Assembly: GCA_026168455.1 (NCBI GenBank)
Contig: CM047430.1
Coordinates: 8,142,007-8,206,006, forward strand
Origin: Theocolax elegans
Lineage: Eukaryota; Arthropoda; Insecta; Hymenoptera; Cerocephalidae
Length of the DNA stretch: 64,000 nucleotides
Direction of reading: 5' to 3'
Shown here: positions 11,380 to 21,768 of the stretch, piece by piece
How the letters are laid out: every line of letters starts with the position of its first letter
How positions within the stretch are numbered: the stretch's first letter is position 1
Position numbers and translations under genes: made by a program
Notes under the pieces: model-generated
What the model saw: only the letters and a program-made list of their open reading frames with translations
Databases searched by the model: none
What the model was told of the DNA's origin: nothing

Positions 11380-12650
11380 TTAAATGCTTGAATAATCTAT
11401 TTTTGAAGATGTTAATGTTAACACTGAGGTGTAGCTCGATTGGTACAGAATCCCAAAGATCCATAACACGGATTGTGAAGGAGTTTTGGAAGGTAGTTGT
11501 ATAAGATTACGAGTGCTGGAAACAAGAATGCACTCTCCGTTCAGAACGACGCACTTGACTACTAGGTGGCGGTAACAAAGAAAAAAGGTAATCTGGTCTC
11601 TTATTTGTGAGAGTCTAATAAGTTAACAGACCTAAAAAATACTTGCGTCTTTTCTCCACAGATAACCAATTTTGTTTTTATAATAAATTTCGAGCTTAGC
11701 ATCTTTCTTTAAACAAAAAATGAACCGAACGCAAACGTTTAAAAGGCGCTGAAGTTTTATATTTAAGTATTCGGGTAAATCATTGTAAACAACGCCGTAA
11801 CTAATTCTAAGCAAAAGAAAGAGAAAATATCCCCTATTTTGCAACTTATGTATTATACCATGGAATCTAGAAACTATACTAAAAATGTGTGAGTTCCAGT
11901 GGAGGTTCTCATCAATTAAGACACGCAAATTGCGCACTGAACCAAGCAATTCAATTGTATGACCATTTATTATTATGGGATACAACGCATCGTTGTTAAC
12001 AAATCGCAATTGCTGTACGGAACCAACAATGATAGCCTTGGTTTTGTTAAAATTAATGTCAAGGCTAACACTTTGGGCCCACTTATAGAGTCTTACCACT
12101 CTAGAACCGCGTTGCATCAATTTTTCAAGACAAGTGTTGCAATAGGCTGGTGTGCAGCTAATATACAGTTTCAGCTCATCAGCAAATAACATCCCTTTGG
12201 AGTAAACTACCTCATTCATAATGGAGATTATGTAAGAAATATAATTGGTTCAGGTGTCGAACATTGGAAGACAATTGATGAAGTTTTAGCAAACTCAGAG
12301 AGAACACAATTTAGATCGGGTGATAAGATGTCATTATTTTCCATGTGTTGTGTTATCTGCTGCGTAATCAATCTCTCAAAGACTTTGGAAAAGTAAGGGA
12401 GATTAGCAATTGGTCTGGTACCCTAAGGTGACAAAGGTTTAGCTATCTTGCTGAGAGGGAGAATGGAGGCCTGTTGCCACATTGTAGGGTACAAATTTGT
12501 AGAAATAGACAAGTTAAAAAGATTTGTAAAAAATGGAACAGTAATTGAAAACATAAAGTATTCTCGACTTGTACTGGAGTTCCTGGTTGAAAAGAAAAAA
12601 GCGGGTAAGATAGCGGCTTGAAGCTGAAAATGTTTTGCTTATTTTGGTAT
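11380..12650 (-). pseudogene. LINE ORF2 fragment (RT thumb and C-terminal part)
   Basis: From 12,640 downward the minus strand carries, in several frames, MWQQASILPLSKIAKPLSP, PYFSKVFERLI and ENNDILSPDL. An internal deletion follows, and then a 195-codon open stretch (12219-11632) with FADELKLYIS (the FADD box with the last Asp changed to Glu), INFNKTKAIIVGS and a LINE-type C-terminal region. A further segment (NSFTIRVMDLWDSVP) extends to about 11,380. The order of motifs is that of CR1/Jockey-like ORF2. It is similar in design to, but clearly diverged from, the LINE at 38.6-49.5 kb. Non-functional. Confidence 0.75.
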
Positions 12651-12717
12651 TTTTCAATAGAACAATTTCCTAGCGTTGAATGTTTACCCAAATTGGTATA
12701 TAATGCTTTTAGGGTTG

Positions 12718-12990
12718 CTAATTACGAATCTGACATTAAATTTTTTAAATTCAAGATGGCAGATCCAAGATGGCAGACGAAAATTTTCAAAATGCATTAA
12801 ATTTTGTGCAAATTGATTTACAAGGGTTTTCTGGGCTAATTACGAATCTGATGTCAGATTTTCAAAATTCAAGATGGTGGATCCAAGAGGGCGGTCGAAT
12901 AGGTTCAAAATTCATCAAACTTTGTGAAAATATATATTTAGGAGTTTTCGGGATTACTGATTACGAATCTATTGCCAAATTCGTCATGTA
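12718..12990. repeat. Three tandem copies of a roughly 120-bp repeat
   Basis: The phrase TTACGAATCTGA or a close variant recurs near 12720, 12838 and 12960 (spacing about 118 and 122), each followed by a TTCAAGATGG..GATCCAAGA-type block in the first two copies. Open frames through it are a by-product of the periodicity. 12991-13218 is T-rich low-complexity sequence. Confidence 0.75.
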
Positions 12991-13218
12991 GAACTGACCA
13001 AAAATCGATACTCAAATTTAGCAAATTTTTTTTTATTAATTTTGTTTCTTACCAGTAATGTCGTTTTGCCGTCGATATTTATTTCGCCCTTGCCCGACTC
13101 TAATCACGTTGAAGTAGACATTTACGAGAATCTTTTTTTTTGTTTTTTATTGTTTTTTTTTGTTTTTTTGTTTTTTTGTTTTTTTTACTGTTTTCAGTCA
13201 CTCTGTTCAAAAAAATTA

Positions 13219-14300
13219 TTACGTTTGTTTATGCAAAATTGGAAAACAATTTGAACAAATATGAAGATTGCAAGCAGTGCACATCTTTTGAGTTCTGGTC
13301 GAACATTTTGAAAAGTTGCTACAGTTTTGTTTCTTCGCTGCAACTGTCGTTTGATGCAATTCTGAACCTTTAGCTGAAACATTTACAAGATAATTTCTTG
13401 TATCTTTATATACCAAGTTCTTGAGCACTGTAGCGTTAGTTATAGATGCTTGAATTAGTCTTAATAAAATAACCAAAGTCCATTTTTTCGATCTTATTGA
13501 AGGGATCAAGTTACTGCAATGATTGTCATGTTGGTGAACTCCACCCATGTATTTGTTATACATAGCAAAAGCATTTGAAAAAGGTAACTCTTTTACATTT
13601 CTGTTCTATGAAGTAGCGTTTCATTGAAGATAAAGGTGTAACACCAGCAACTGTTGATAATAGAGAAACAGGTTTTGAATCCATGATTGTAATATAATTA
13701 ATACCACTTTTTTGTAGCCCGTAAACCAATATTGTTTAAATGCACCAATAAATATGGATCGTCAAAAAAATTATCGAAATATAGGTGATAATTTTGGTAT
13801 AACTGCAGAAAGAAGTCCTTGAATCATCGTCAAAACAACCCTGCTTCCCAAAGCGCATTTATTGAGAGTAATATTGTTTTGAATATCACAATCGAATACG
13901 TATCCTTCGGGATTGCAGCAAGACCATTTTTTTATGCCAAACTGAACAGGTTTTTCTTTCATGTACTGTTTCAATTTAGTTCTCATGTAATATTTGATCA
14001 TTGTCTCATCAATTGACAAAGTAGTTGAAAAAAATCATATTGTTTTATGTTTTTTCTAAAAATTTCGAAAGGAACGCGTACTTTCTAAGCTGGGTCAGTT
14101 TTACTTTCATCACTAGGTTATGAAAGTTTTATTTCTGATTTTATTTTGAAAAACTTCTTGCTACCTATGGCTGAAGCTATAGGCTCGCAGGCTAACAGGG
14201 GATCTGTAGACCAGTAGTCTTTCTGTGATTTTCTTGCATAGAAAATTGTCATTATGATAATTCCTAAAAATTTTATCAAATTATCAAGAGAAAGATCATA
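13219..14300 (-). pseudogene. piggyBac-like transposase relic
   Basis: Minus-strand pieces read as a piggyBac transposase: YWSTDPLLACEPIA (about 14,210), then from 14019 SIDETMIKYYMR..LKQYM..KPVQFGIK (first catalytic region), GYVFDCDI, and from 13563 YNKYMGGVHQHD followed by PSIRSKKWTLV and a Cys-rich C-terminal tail (CSNFSKC, CTACNLHICSNCF). The aspartate normally found in the GGVD box is His here, frames are shifted between blocks, and the region around 13570-13770 is eroded. No intact transposase; terminal repeats were not located. 14301-14468 holds further eroded sequence. Confidence 0.8.
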
Positions 14301-14468
14301 ACCATTCTGAACTGTACTCTCAATAATGTAACTTTTTCTTTCTGATGAAAAAAAATATTCAAAGACTTCTGTGAAAGAAGCATTACGGATTCAGACATCA
14401 GAAACTCATTAGTAAATAGTCGATTGTTGAGGGTCAATAATAAATAAATCCAATTTATTGATGTAAGT

Positions 14469-14511
14469 GCACAAAGTTTCATCTGCTAGGTTTGCAGACC
14501 TCATCAGGTGC
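14469..14511 (-). ncRNA. Hammerhead-like motif with intact core strings
   Basis: On the minus strand: GCAC, CTGATGAG, stem II GTCTGC/GCAGAT around a 7-nt loop, GAAAC, TTT, GTGC. This is the best-preserved of five such motifs here: CTGATGA and GAAA are exact and stem II has six pairs. The outer GCAC/GTGC pair is swapped relative to GTGC/GCAC at 5148-5189. A standard stem III and cleavage triplet are not evident in this short form. Confidence 0.5.
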
Positions 14512-14915
14512 TGAATTTATTGGACAAAATTATGAATATTTATATCAAATTTTACAATTCTTGTGAATAAAAAATTTAATTTTATCTTAATAATGAATAT
14601 AATGTTACAGCCCAAGTGAGCTACGTCGAATAATATCACAGCCACACAAAAAAAAAGTCAAAACCCACGGACCAGACCATATATACCTTATGTTTTTGAG
14701 GTCGCTGATTCCGAATCCGTGGTCCCTTTGACCCCATCACCTCAGGGTTAAGGTCAGGTCAAGGTCAAATATACAAAATTAACGGCAACCAAGGTTTAAC
14801 AGTATACATATATGTTTTTGAGGTCGCTGATTCCGAATCCGTGGTCTGATTTACTTGGAAATTTACTTTGAAAGTATTTGAAGCACTAGCTATCTTTATC
14901 TAAAGCTTTAACGAA

Positions 14916-15143
14916 TTATTTCATCACACCAAGTTTTATGTGTAATGGAGGAATGAGGACTCTTTTCGGATCAACCAATGGAGTAGCTATAACGTTACTC
15001 TTACCGACTTCGAGAGATTTTCTTTCAGGCCATTTATGATTTGTATAGTGCTTTGCACGGTCTCTACTATCCCATAAGCACAAGAAACATGGCGTCTTTG
15101 TAAATCCAGACTGCTGTTCGAACAATATTCCAGAAACTTTCAA
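14916..15143 (-). pseudogene. Fragment of the element's protein (left arm)
   Basis: Minus-strand 75-codon frame with LWDSRDRAKHYTNHKWPER and LIPPLHIKLGVMK. It encodes the same protein segment as 15360-15520 on the plus strand, because the two arms are inverted copies. It is cut off where the terminal repeat begins, so it is a fragment. I recognise the sequence type as a repeat-borne arthropod protein but cannot assign a function. Confidence 0.6.
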
Positions 15144-15364
15144 ATCACCACATATCCGCCATCTATGCTTATCATACTGAATATTTTGTATTATAATTTT
15201 GAGATTATCTTATGTTTCCTTCATTGTAGTGGAGTGCGCTATAAGAACTGAGGCATAGTGATTTTTTTATCTTGAGTCCATAACTTTACGCTTTTGTCTT
15301 TTTGGCCTTTCGGAAGAAAAATATTCTCATCGTCATCATCATCATCATCTGCATTTCTGCTTAT

Positions 15365-16081
15365 GGGATAGTAGAGACCGTGCAAAGCACTATACAAATC
15401 ATAAATGGCCTGAAAGAAAATCTCTCGAAGTCGGAAAGAGTAACGTTATAGCTACTCCATTGGTTGATCCGAAAAGACTTCTCATTCCTCCATTACACAT
15501 AAAACTTGGTGTGATGAAACAATTCGTTAAAGCTTTAGATAAAGATAGCCAGTGCTTCAAATACTTTCAAAGTAAATTTCCAAGTAAATCAGATGCAAAA
15601 TTGAAGGAAGGTATTTTTGACGGTCCAGAAATTAGAAAAATGATGGCTGATGACCAGTTTATTAGTTCCATGACAAACATTGAGAAAGCTGCATGGCTTA
15701 GCTTTAAGGAAGTTACTGAAAACTTTTTGGGTAATCGCAGAAGCTCAAATTACAAAGTAATTGTATCTAAAATGGTTGAGAACTATGGGAATATGGGTTG
15801 CCTAATGAATTACAAACTACATTTTCTGCACAATCACTTGAATAGTTTTCCTGAAAATTATAGCGAATTGTGGCGATTATAGCGAAGAACAGGGAGAGCG
15901 TTTTCACCAAGATGTTAAAGTAATGGAGAAGCGTTATCAAGGTAGATGGGATGCTAGTATGCTGGCCGACTACTGCTGGATGTTGAAAAGAGATTGTAAA
16001 ACTACTGGGAAAAAACGTAAATGGAAACCTTTGCACCGATCATTTGATGAGAAACGTGTAAGGTATAGTAAGAAAAAATAA
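15365..16081 (+). pseudogene. Element protein of unknown function, frameshifted
   Basis: Plus strand, starting in the same segment as the left-arm copy, then PPLHIKLGVMKQFVKALDKD, EGIFDGPEIRKMM, FLGNRRSSNY and LHFLHNHLNSFPEN to a TAG at about 15,880. A second frame continues directly with EEQGERFHQD, RYQGRWDASMLADYCWMLKRD and a basic end, stopping at 16079-16081. The two parts belong to one protein broken by a one-base shift. Similar proteins occur in many copies in arthropod genomes. No catalytic motif that I can name is visible. Confidence 0.6.
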
Positions 16082-16479
16082 ATAGCATTAAGTTTGGTTT
16101 GTTTTACAAGAATTTTGTCGATTTTACCTTCAAATAACCTTCACTATGAGGTGATGGAGTCAAATGAACCACGGATTCGGAATCAGCGACCTCAAAAACA
16201 TATATGTATACTGTTAAACCTTGGTTGCCGTTAATTTTGTAAATTTGACCTTGACCTGACCTTGACCCTGAGGTAATGGGGTCAAATAGACCACGGATTC
16301 GGAATCAGCGACCTCAAAAACATAAGGTATATATGGTCTGAGCCGTGGGTTTTGACATTTTTTTTTGTGTGGCTGTGTATTTGATACGAAATCAACGAGT
16401 ATTTATACAAAAACAAAGCAAGTGTGTGTTTACAAACTATACGTCATAGTTTGTGTACATTTGTCTCTTTAAACTATAT

Positions 16480-17550
16480 TCATAACATTTCTATATTGAC
16501 GGTTTAAATGTTGAGTATCTTCTATTCGGTTAATCGTCGAATTATAATGATTGATATATAATATTTCCGAAATGAGTCTTTTTTTATAACAAGATTCTTT
16601 ATCTATTACTTTGTATGTTCCCAGTTAAAATTATAATTTACGTTATTTAATATATGTGCAGTAACAACGGCTACTGGATTTTTATTGTTCTGATGTTCTT
16701 TTATTCGATTTTTTAGGCAGCGTTTTGTTTCTCCAATATAAATAGCCGGGCATTTAATACAAGATAACTACCTCTGTCTCCACCCATTTTGTTGTTTTGA
16801 CTTTGCCTAATTTTATAATAGTATCAAGAAGGTGATTAATTAATGTAATAGTGTTAATATTATATTTTCTTAGCATTCGGGAACATATATTGAAAAACTC
16901 TTTATTATAAGGTAGTGATATGGTCCATATTGGGATTTTTTTTATCTATTTTAACATTGTTTTTAATTGTAATATTGTGTTTTCTTTTATTTATTGCTGT
17001 ATTTATAAATTCAATAGGATAATCATTGCTTTTTAGTATTTCTGTAATAATATTTAGATTCTCTTTATGAAACTGTTTATGTGACAATATCATTGCCCTA
17101 TCTACTAAATTATAAATAATATTACGTTTATGTTGTATTGTGTGAATAGAATTAAAATTTAATAACCGATTTGATTGAGTTGGTTTTCTTTACCAGTTTG
17201 TAATAATACTATTGTTTTCTTCGATTAATGTAAGGTCAAGAAAATTTATACAATTATTATTTTCTATTTTATATGTAAATTTGAGGTGTTTGTTATAATT
17301 GTTAAAGATATTGAGAACTGTGTTTATATGACTTTTTTCTACGCATAAAATTGTGTCATCTAAATATCTATAATAAAAAATTGGTTTGCAATTGTGTTTG
17401 CTTTTTAATCAGAAGCCACAGTCATATCAACATCGTCGTTTTTCCTTTCAATATTAGCTCTCTTGCACAAGTATTTTTTAGTTTTAGAAGAGGAAGCCAT
17501 TTCAAATTTCAATACAATTTTGTGTACGACAATACTTGGAACAACAAATA
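16480..17550 (-). pseudogene. Second Penelope-like element, degenerate RT and GIY-YIG
   Basis: Minus strand. Around 17390 the box YRYLDDTILC marks the RT catalytic centre, followed by INFLDLTL, an in-frame stop near 17,195, and NLVDRAMILSHKQFHKENLN. At about 16,760-16,700 the endonuclease signature CPAIYIGETKR and IKEHQNN appear in another frame. RT upstream of the YLDD box is absent. Sequence differs strongly from the element at 8-9.5 kb, so it is another family. Non-functional. Confidence 0.8.
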
Positions 17551-17774
17551 ATGGGAGAACACTTATCAGCTTATTTTATTAAAAAATAATCATCAAACGT
17601 GTAGAAAAATCATTCTATTTTACAATACATAGTAATATTTACAAGAAATCTTTGCATAAATTACAAAAATAAATTATTATTATTTTATAGATGGTGGGAG
17701 AAATTATCATACGTCTAAAATTTGTTAATATAAAGAAGGCTTTATTGATCTCTACGAACATAGTTTTTGCTTTT

Positions 17775-17815
17775 GCCGACGTTTCGGACATTTTTTAACC
17801 GTCCCTTTTCAAGGC
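17775..17815 (-). ncRNA. Hammerhead-like motif 5' of the second Penelope element
   Basis: Minus strand: GCC, TTGAAAAGG, stem GGAC..GTCC, GAAACGTC, GGC. Same layout as 6678-6721 with a different stem II. Position upstream of the minus-strand element agrees with a pseudo-LTR. 17816-18005 shows nothing else. Confidence 0.4.
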
Positions 17816-18005
17816 TAAAAAAATAAATCGGCGAAAAAAACCTCTGTTAACATTAAAGCTGCGATTTCGATTCGAGTGATTTTAATTTTACAATAACACA
17901 CATACACATTCTGACCAACAAAAAACGCGTTGAGATACTAATCACATCCTGGAGTCAAATTTTCATCTCCAATCGCACAAAACACTACATAAAAAACCAT
18001 GTTAT

Positions 18006-18918
18006 TTAAGGTGGTTCGATACCGGTCGCGGGGGGAATCAGTGCGAGGAGGGATTGTCGATTTCAGCTATTGTCGAAGTATTATGAACGACAAAATTAAA
18101 ATACTAACCCCATGTAAAAACATTTGCCCGCGTGCTCGACGCACCGACTCGGCGAATTAAAAAAATTATTTTATTTTCAACTCGCCGTATCTCACAATGT
18201 AATTAATGGATCGTTCCAAAAAAATTACAGAGTATACATTATAAGTACTAGTCCCTTACTGCCGCATTACAAAATGACTAAGGTATTATAAAACACGTAA
18301 AAAAAATTATAAACAAAAAACATTTTTTAATACGCTACTAATTTCTTAATTGAAAAAAGTGAGTGGGGAAGTTTTAAAAAATGACAAAATAAAACTGCTG
18401 TATTATTTAAAATATATTAAAGAAGATGTGTACAAAATTTGAGGTCCAAATATGCAGTGGAAAAAAAGTTAGAGGTGATTTAGTGTTTTGCGTTCAAATA
18501 AAGACAAACGCGCACTTGGCTGACTGCGAGTCTCTCATTTCTGTCTTGTAGGGCCCTTGTAGCTTATAGCCCGCGCGACATTTTTTTCACATCTACGCTT
18601 GTATCTCGACAATAACAATGGATATGCATATTTTTTAAGACGGGAATCTCTTTAGAAATAAATATTCTTTTATTTAAAAAGTTTTTATATTCAATCATAG
18701 GTGTAGAAATATTTATAAATTACGGTAAAAGGATAAATTGTGTCATCACTCCATAAGAGCCTGTAGCAAAATTTTGAAGTTAAACTAATTTATTTAAAAA
18801 ATAAGGTCCGTGACCATATTCAAACCTTATTTGGTCATTAAAGCATATTAAATGGAATATTTATAACTTGGTTTCATTCATATCTGTTATTGTCGACTTT
18901 AGTATCGAACCACCTTAA
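18006..18918. mobile_element. Non-autonomous DNA transposon with TTAA target duplication
   Basis: GGTGGTTCGATAC begins the element at 18010 and its reverse complement ends it at 18914. TTAA lies directly outside both ends (18006-18009 and 18915-18918). The 905-base interior has no open frame of note. TTAA duplication is used by piggyBac and a few other superfamilies; the ends are not the usual CCC/GGG of piggyBac, so the superfamily is open. Confidence 0.85.
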
Positions 18919-19161
18919 AAAAAACTCAATTTAAATGATTAAAAAGGAAAAAAAAAATTAACAAATAAAAGAAAATTATATCAAAACCAAAGAGATAATT
19001 ACACACCTCACAACACTCGCAAAAAACCTCCACTTAACGTGTTTAACGAGGAATTTATATCAATATCTCGACATCGTCTAACCTCCGACAATATTTCCGT
19101 ATATACTGGGACTGTTAGATCTACCTTGTATAAGCATATGGAAAGAACATACACTAAAAGT

Positions 19162-19232
19162 AGTACGGCGAAGTGGTTAACGCGCCGGACTACTAATCGA
19201 GAGATCGACGGTTCGATCCACTCTCTCGAAAA
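19162..19232 (+). repeat. tRNA-like sequence with A and B boxes
   Basis: Contains an A-box-like GGCGAAGTGGTTAACGCG, an anticodon-loop-like CTACTAATC and a B-box-like GGTTCGATCC. No acceptor stem can be paired, so this is a pseudo-tRNA or SINE head rather than a tRNA gene. 18919-19161 and 19233-19900 have no gene; a TATA-like CTATAAGAAG at about 19607 and an 8-bp hairpin TTCCGTAG..CTACGGAA at about 19770-19803 are the only structure seen. Confidence 0.4.
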
Positions 19233-19997
19233 AGATTTATTTTTTATCATTAATTAATTTTATTTACATATAAACAAATTAAATATAAACGCATTCAATT
19301 TGTTGAAAAGATTATTTTAGTCTATTTTATTTTTGCAAATTATTGTTTTGTACATTTAAAATCTAGGCTAAATCTGAACAGTTTCTTATCTTTATTTATT
19401 AAACCATTAAGTTTGTAAATAAATAAACGAATAATTCAATCCTTCGTTTATTTATAATAATATTGAATTTATAATAAAAATTATTGCATAAAAGAAAGAT
19501 ATAACATGTGAACACGTGTTTCATAGTATATATGAAAAAACCAGAGAAGCAAAGTGGGGAAGCGTGACGTCACCAGGCGCGAGAGAGGTGGCAGCTGAAC
19601 CAAAAACTATAAGAAGCCCGCAGTTCCTCACTCGGGAGCATTTGTCCAACGGACAACTATAGGCACACTCTGCGCTCGCTCATTCTCCGAGCCGGAAGCC
19701 TTTTCTCTCGATGGACTTTTGACGCTCGTTTTTTCATTCAAATTAAAGAATTTCTTACAACGCATCTGTTTCCGTAGAAGGCCACTGTGTGTCGACTACG
19801 GAATCAGAATGGGTTTGTTAATTTATCTTTATTGTAATATAGTTTAATTTAAAAGGTTATTAAGTAAAATAATTATTTTAAATATAACTTATTTCTTCTC
19901 CTTGAAACATAAGTCCTATAATATAATGCCTGAACTAACACTCACACCAGTAGTAAGGATACCTTATAGCGCGCCGACATGGGCGTGGCCTAACAAC

Positions 19998-20135
19998 AAT
20001 GGTGTCTGGCGCGAACAATGGGAACAATGGGATTGTCTAGCGCGAACAATGGGAACAATGGGAACAATGGGAAACAATGGGAACAATGAGGAACAATGGG
20101 GTTGTCTAGCGTGGACAATGGGGTGTCTACCCCGG
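19998..20135. repeat. AACAATGGG-type short tandem repeats
   Basis: GAACAATGGG and close variants are repeated about a dozen times, with GTCTAGCG interruptions forming a higher-order unit. The open frames across it follow from the repeat. Confidence 0.8.
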
Positions 20136-20159
20136 TGGTGACGTCACGGTGGGGGCCCG

Positions 20160-20188
20160 CGCGTGCCAGAGAGGGAGTGAGAGGGAAA

Positions 20189-20219
<31 letters not shown>

Positions 20220-20640
20220 CTTCGCGAAGCGAACTCTCTCTCTCTCTCGTACTTATGTATAGGTAGGGTGGAACGGACTCTGTGACGTCACAGCGGGCCC
20301 CGTCGGAGTACATGGGTGCGAGAGAGAGAGGTAGAGGGAGTGCGCGCGCAGTGCGTCTCTCTCGTGCTGAGGTTGCTCCGGCGTCATAGACGCCCCGATG
20401 CAGTGCGTGGGTGTGAGAGAGAGAGGTAGAGGGAGTGCGCGCGCAGTGCGTCTCTCTCTCGTACTGAGAGTGTTCTGACGTTACAGCGGGGCCGGAGGCC
20501 CGCGCGTGTATGTGTGAGAGAGAGAGCAAGAGGGGTTGCGCGCGCAGTGCGTTTCTTGCAGTAAGAAGAGTGATGCATGTAAGAGAGAGAGAGAGAGAGA
20601 GAGCACTACTGCGCGTACCCACGCTCTCTTCCTCTACCTC
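20160..20640. repeat. GA-rich microsatellite with a higher-order unit
   Basis: Long (GA)n runs are interspersed with a recurring block containing GTGCGCGCGCAGTGCGTCTC (about 20340, 20432 and a variant near 20536). These blocks sit directly outside the left Polinton inverted repeat. A 220-codon minus-strand frame across it is an artefact of the repeat. Confidence 0.8.
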
Positions 20641-20641
20641 T

Positions 20642-20742
20642 CTCTCTCGCACTCACGCAGAGATACTGATGATGCGCTAGGGTATTCTGACGCCGTGTTA
20701 TAATAGCTGACCCAGAGCGTCTATGTTGGTGTGAGAGAGAGA
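20642..20742. repeat. Polinton left inverted repeat (inner part)
   Basis: 101 bases, from CTCTCTCGCACTC to GTTGGTGTGAGAG, that recur inverted at 38473-38573. The internal sequence is complex, not microsatellite, so the match is significant. 20743-21213 shows no gene, only AT-rich sequence. Confidence 0.9.
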
Positions 20743-21213
20743 GAGAGAGAGAGAGAGTGTGTGTATACAGTATGCGTATAGACTTATATTTAGCATGGTA
20801 CGAATGGGAGTTGGAGGTGAGAGGGTTCAATAATTATATGTACGTAATTTGTAGATAAATTCCCAGATGTTTATTCAAGTATTATAATATAAAAGGAGAG
20901 AACGAGACATAGAATGAATAATTACGCACGCAGAGATATACATATAGATGATTATACAAACATAAAATTAAAACTAGATTTGACACTCGGTTAATATTAA
21001 GTATAAGAGTAGCTTAAGAATAGACGCAAAGACACTCACACACATTTTATTATACGAAACTTATAAATAGACAGTGATTCCGGTTGACCTGATAAAACTT
21101 ATAGTAATTCACACACTTAGATTTAGAGTAAATAAGAGTAAAATTATACGTGTTTTGCATTCGGTTAAATATATATTACGTTAATAATAGAAACTTACAC
21201 CTAATGTACCTGT

Positions 21214-21768
21214 TTATATATTATAATTAAAATTATTATTATTATTGTTATTATGTATTCTTTTACATGTTTGCAAATGAGTTATACAATGAACATTCTT
21301 CTTACAATTATTATTATAATGAAAATTATTGTTGATATTCTTATAAAATAATTTTAAATTTAATTTATCGTTGTATGCAGTATCGTCGGTGAACAATCTC
21401 CAAAAACTGTCCATGCAATGACCGTGAGAAATGTGATGAATGAAATTAACGCAATACTGACCACACAGGATAGAAGCGAAATCTTGTAGCTGCTTAGGAC
21501 TCCAGGTGTAAACCTTACAGTTTCTTCGGAGACATTGAATATGTTGTGGTACGGTGGGTGGTCGACCGACACTGTCAAAGAAGTATCCGATTCCGCGTTT
21601 ATCGATGTAGATGGCCAGCCAATGCTCACCGGGTTTTCGGTGGTCCTCATTGTTAACAACAATTGCAGTCGGCTTCGTCAGAATCTGAGGAATCTTGTCC
21701 GCAGGGTACACTCCCACTGTCTGCAGAGGCAAAATTTTTATTGCGTTGAGTATTTGCAACGTGTTCAT
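21214..21768 (-). CDS. Polinton adenain-like cysteine protease
   Basis: A 184-residue protein of the adenovirus-protease (C5) family, expected to cut capsid precursors during virion maturation. The catalytic set is in the right order: His49 (GEHWLAIYID), Asp65 (YFFDSVG), Gln95 and Cys102 (ILCGQYC), with the Gln seven residues before the Cys as in adenain. The N-terminal GVYPADKIP and PTAIVVNN segments are typical of Polinton proteases. The last 45 residues are Asn-rich and probably dispensable. The start at 21768 lies inside the end of the next upstream frame (116-base overlap in another frame). No break is visible, so it may be functional. Confidence 0.9.
   Translation of the reverse strand: MNTLQILNAIKILPLQTVGVYPADKIPQILTKPTAIVVNNEDHRKPGEHWLAIYIDKRGIGYFFDSVGRPPTVPQHIQCLRRNCKVYTWSPKQLQDFASILCGQYCVNFIHHISHGHCMDSFWRLFTDDTAYNDKLNLKLFYKNINNNFHYNNNCKKNVHCITHLQTCKRIHNNNNNNNFNYNI

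Larger units (their letters stand above)
14637..16377. mobile_element. Palindromic (head-to-head) DNA-transposon-like element
   Basis: The element begins CACAGCCACAC and ends GTGTGGCTGTG. The left arm (14637-15078) is the reverse complement of two right-arm segments, 15357-15600 and 16153-16377. The right arm therefore has about 550 bases more than the left, as if two head-to-head copies existed and the left lost an internal piece. The arms repeat the phrase GCTGATTCCGAATCCGTGGTC twice. TAT occurs just outside both ends and may be a target duplication. The family was not identified. Confidence 0.7.

Noticed and set aside
19990..20652. 220-codon minus-strand open frame
   Set aside because: It runs through AACAATGGG and GA microsatellites and encodes only Ser/Leu/Arg repeats.
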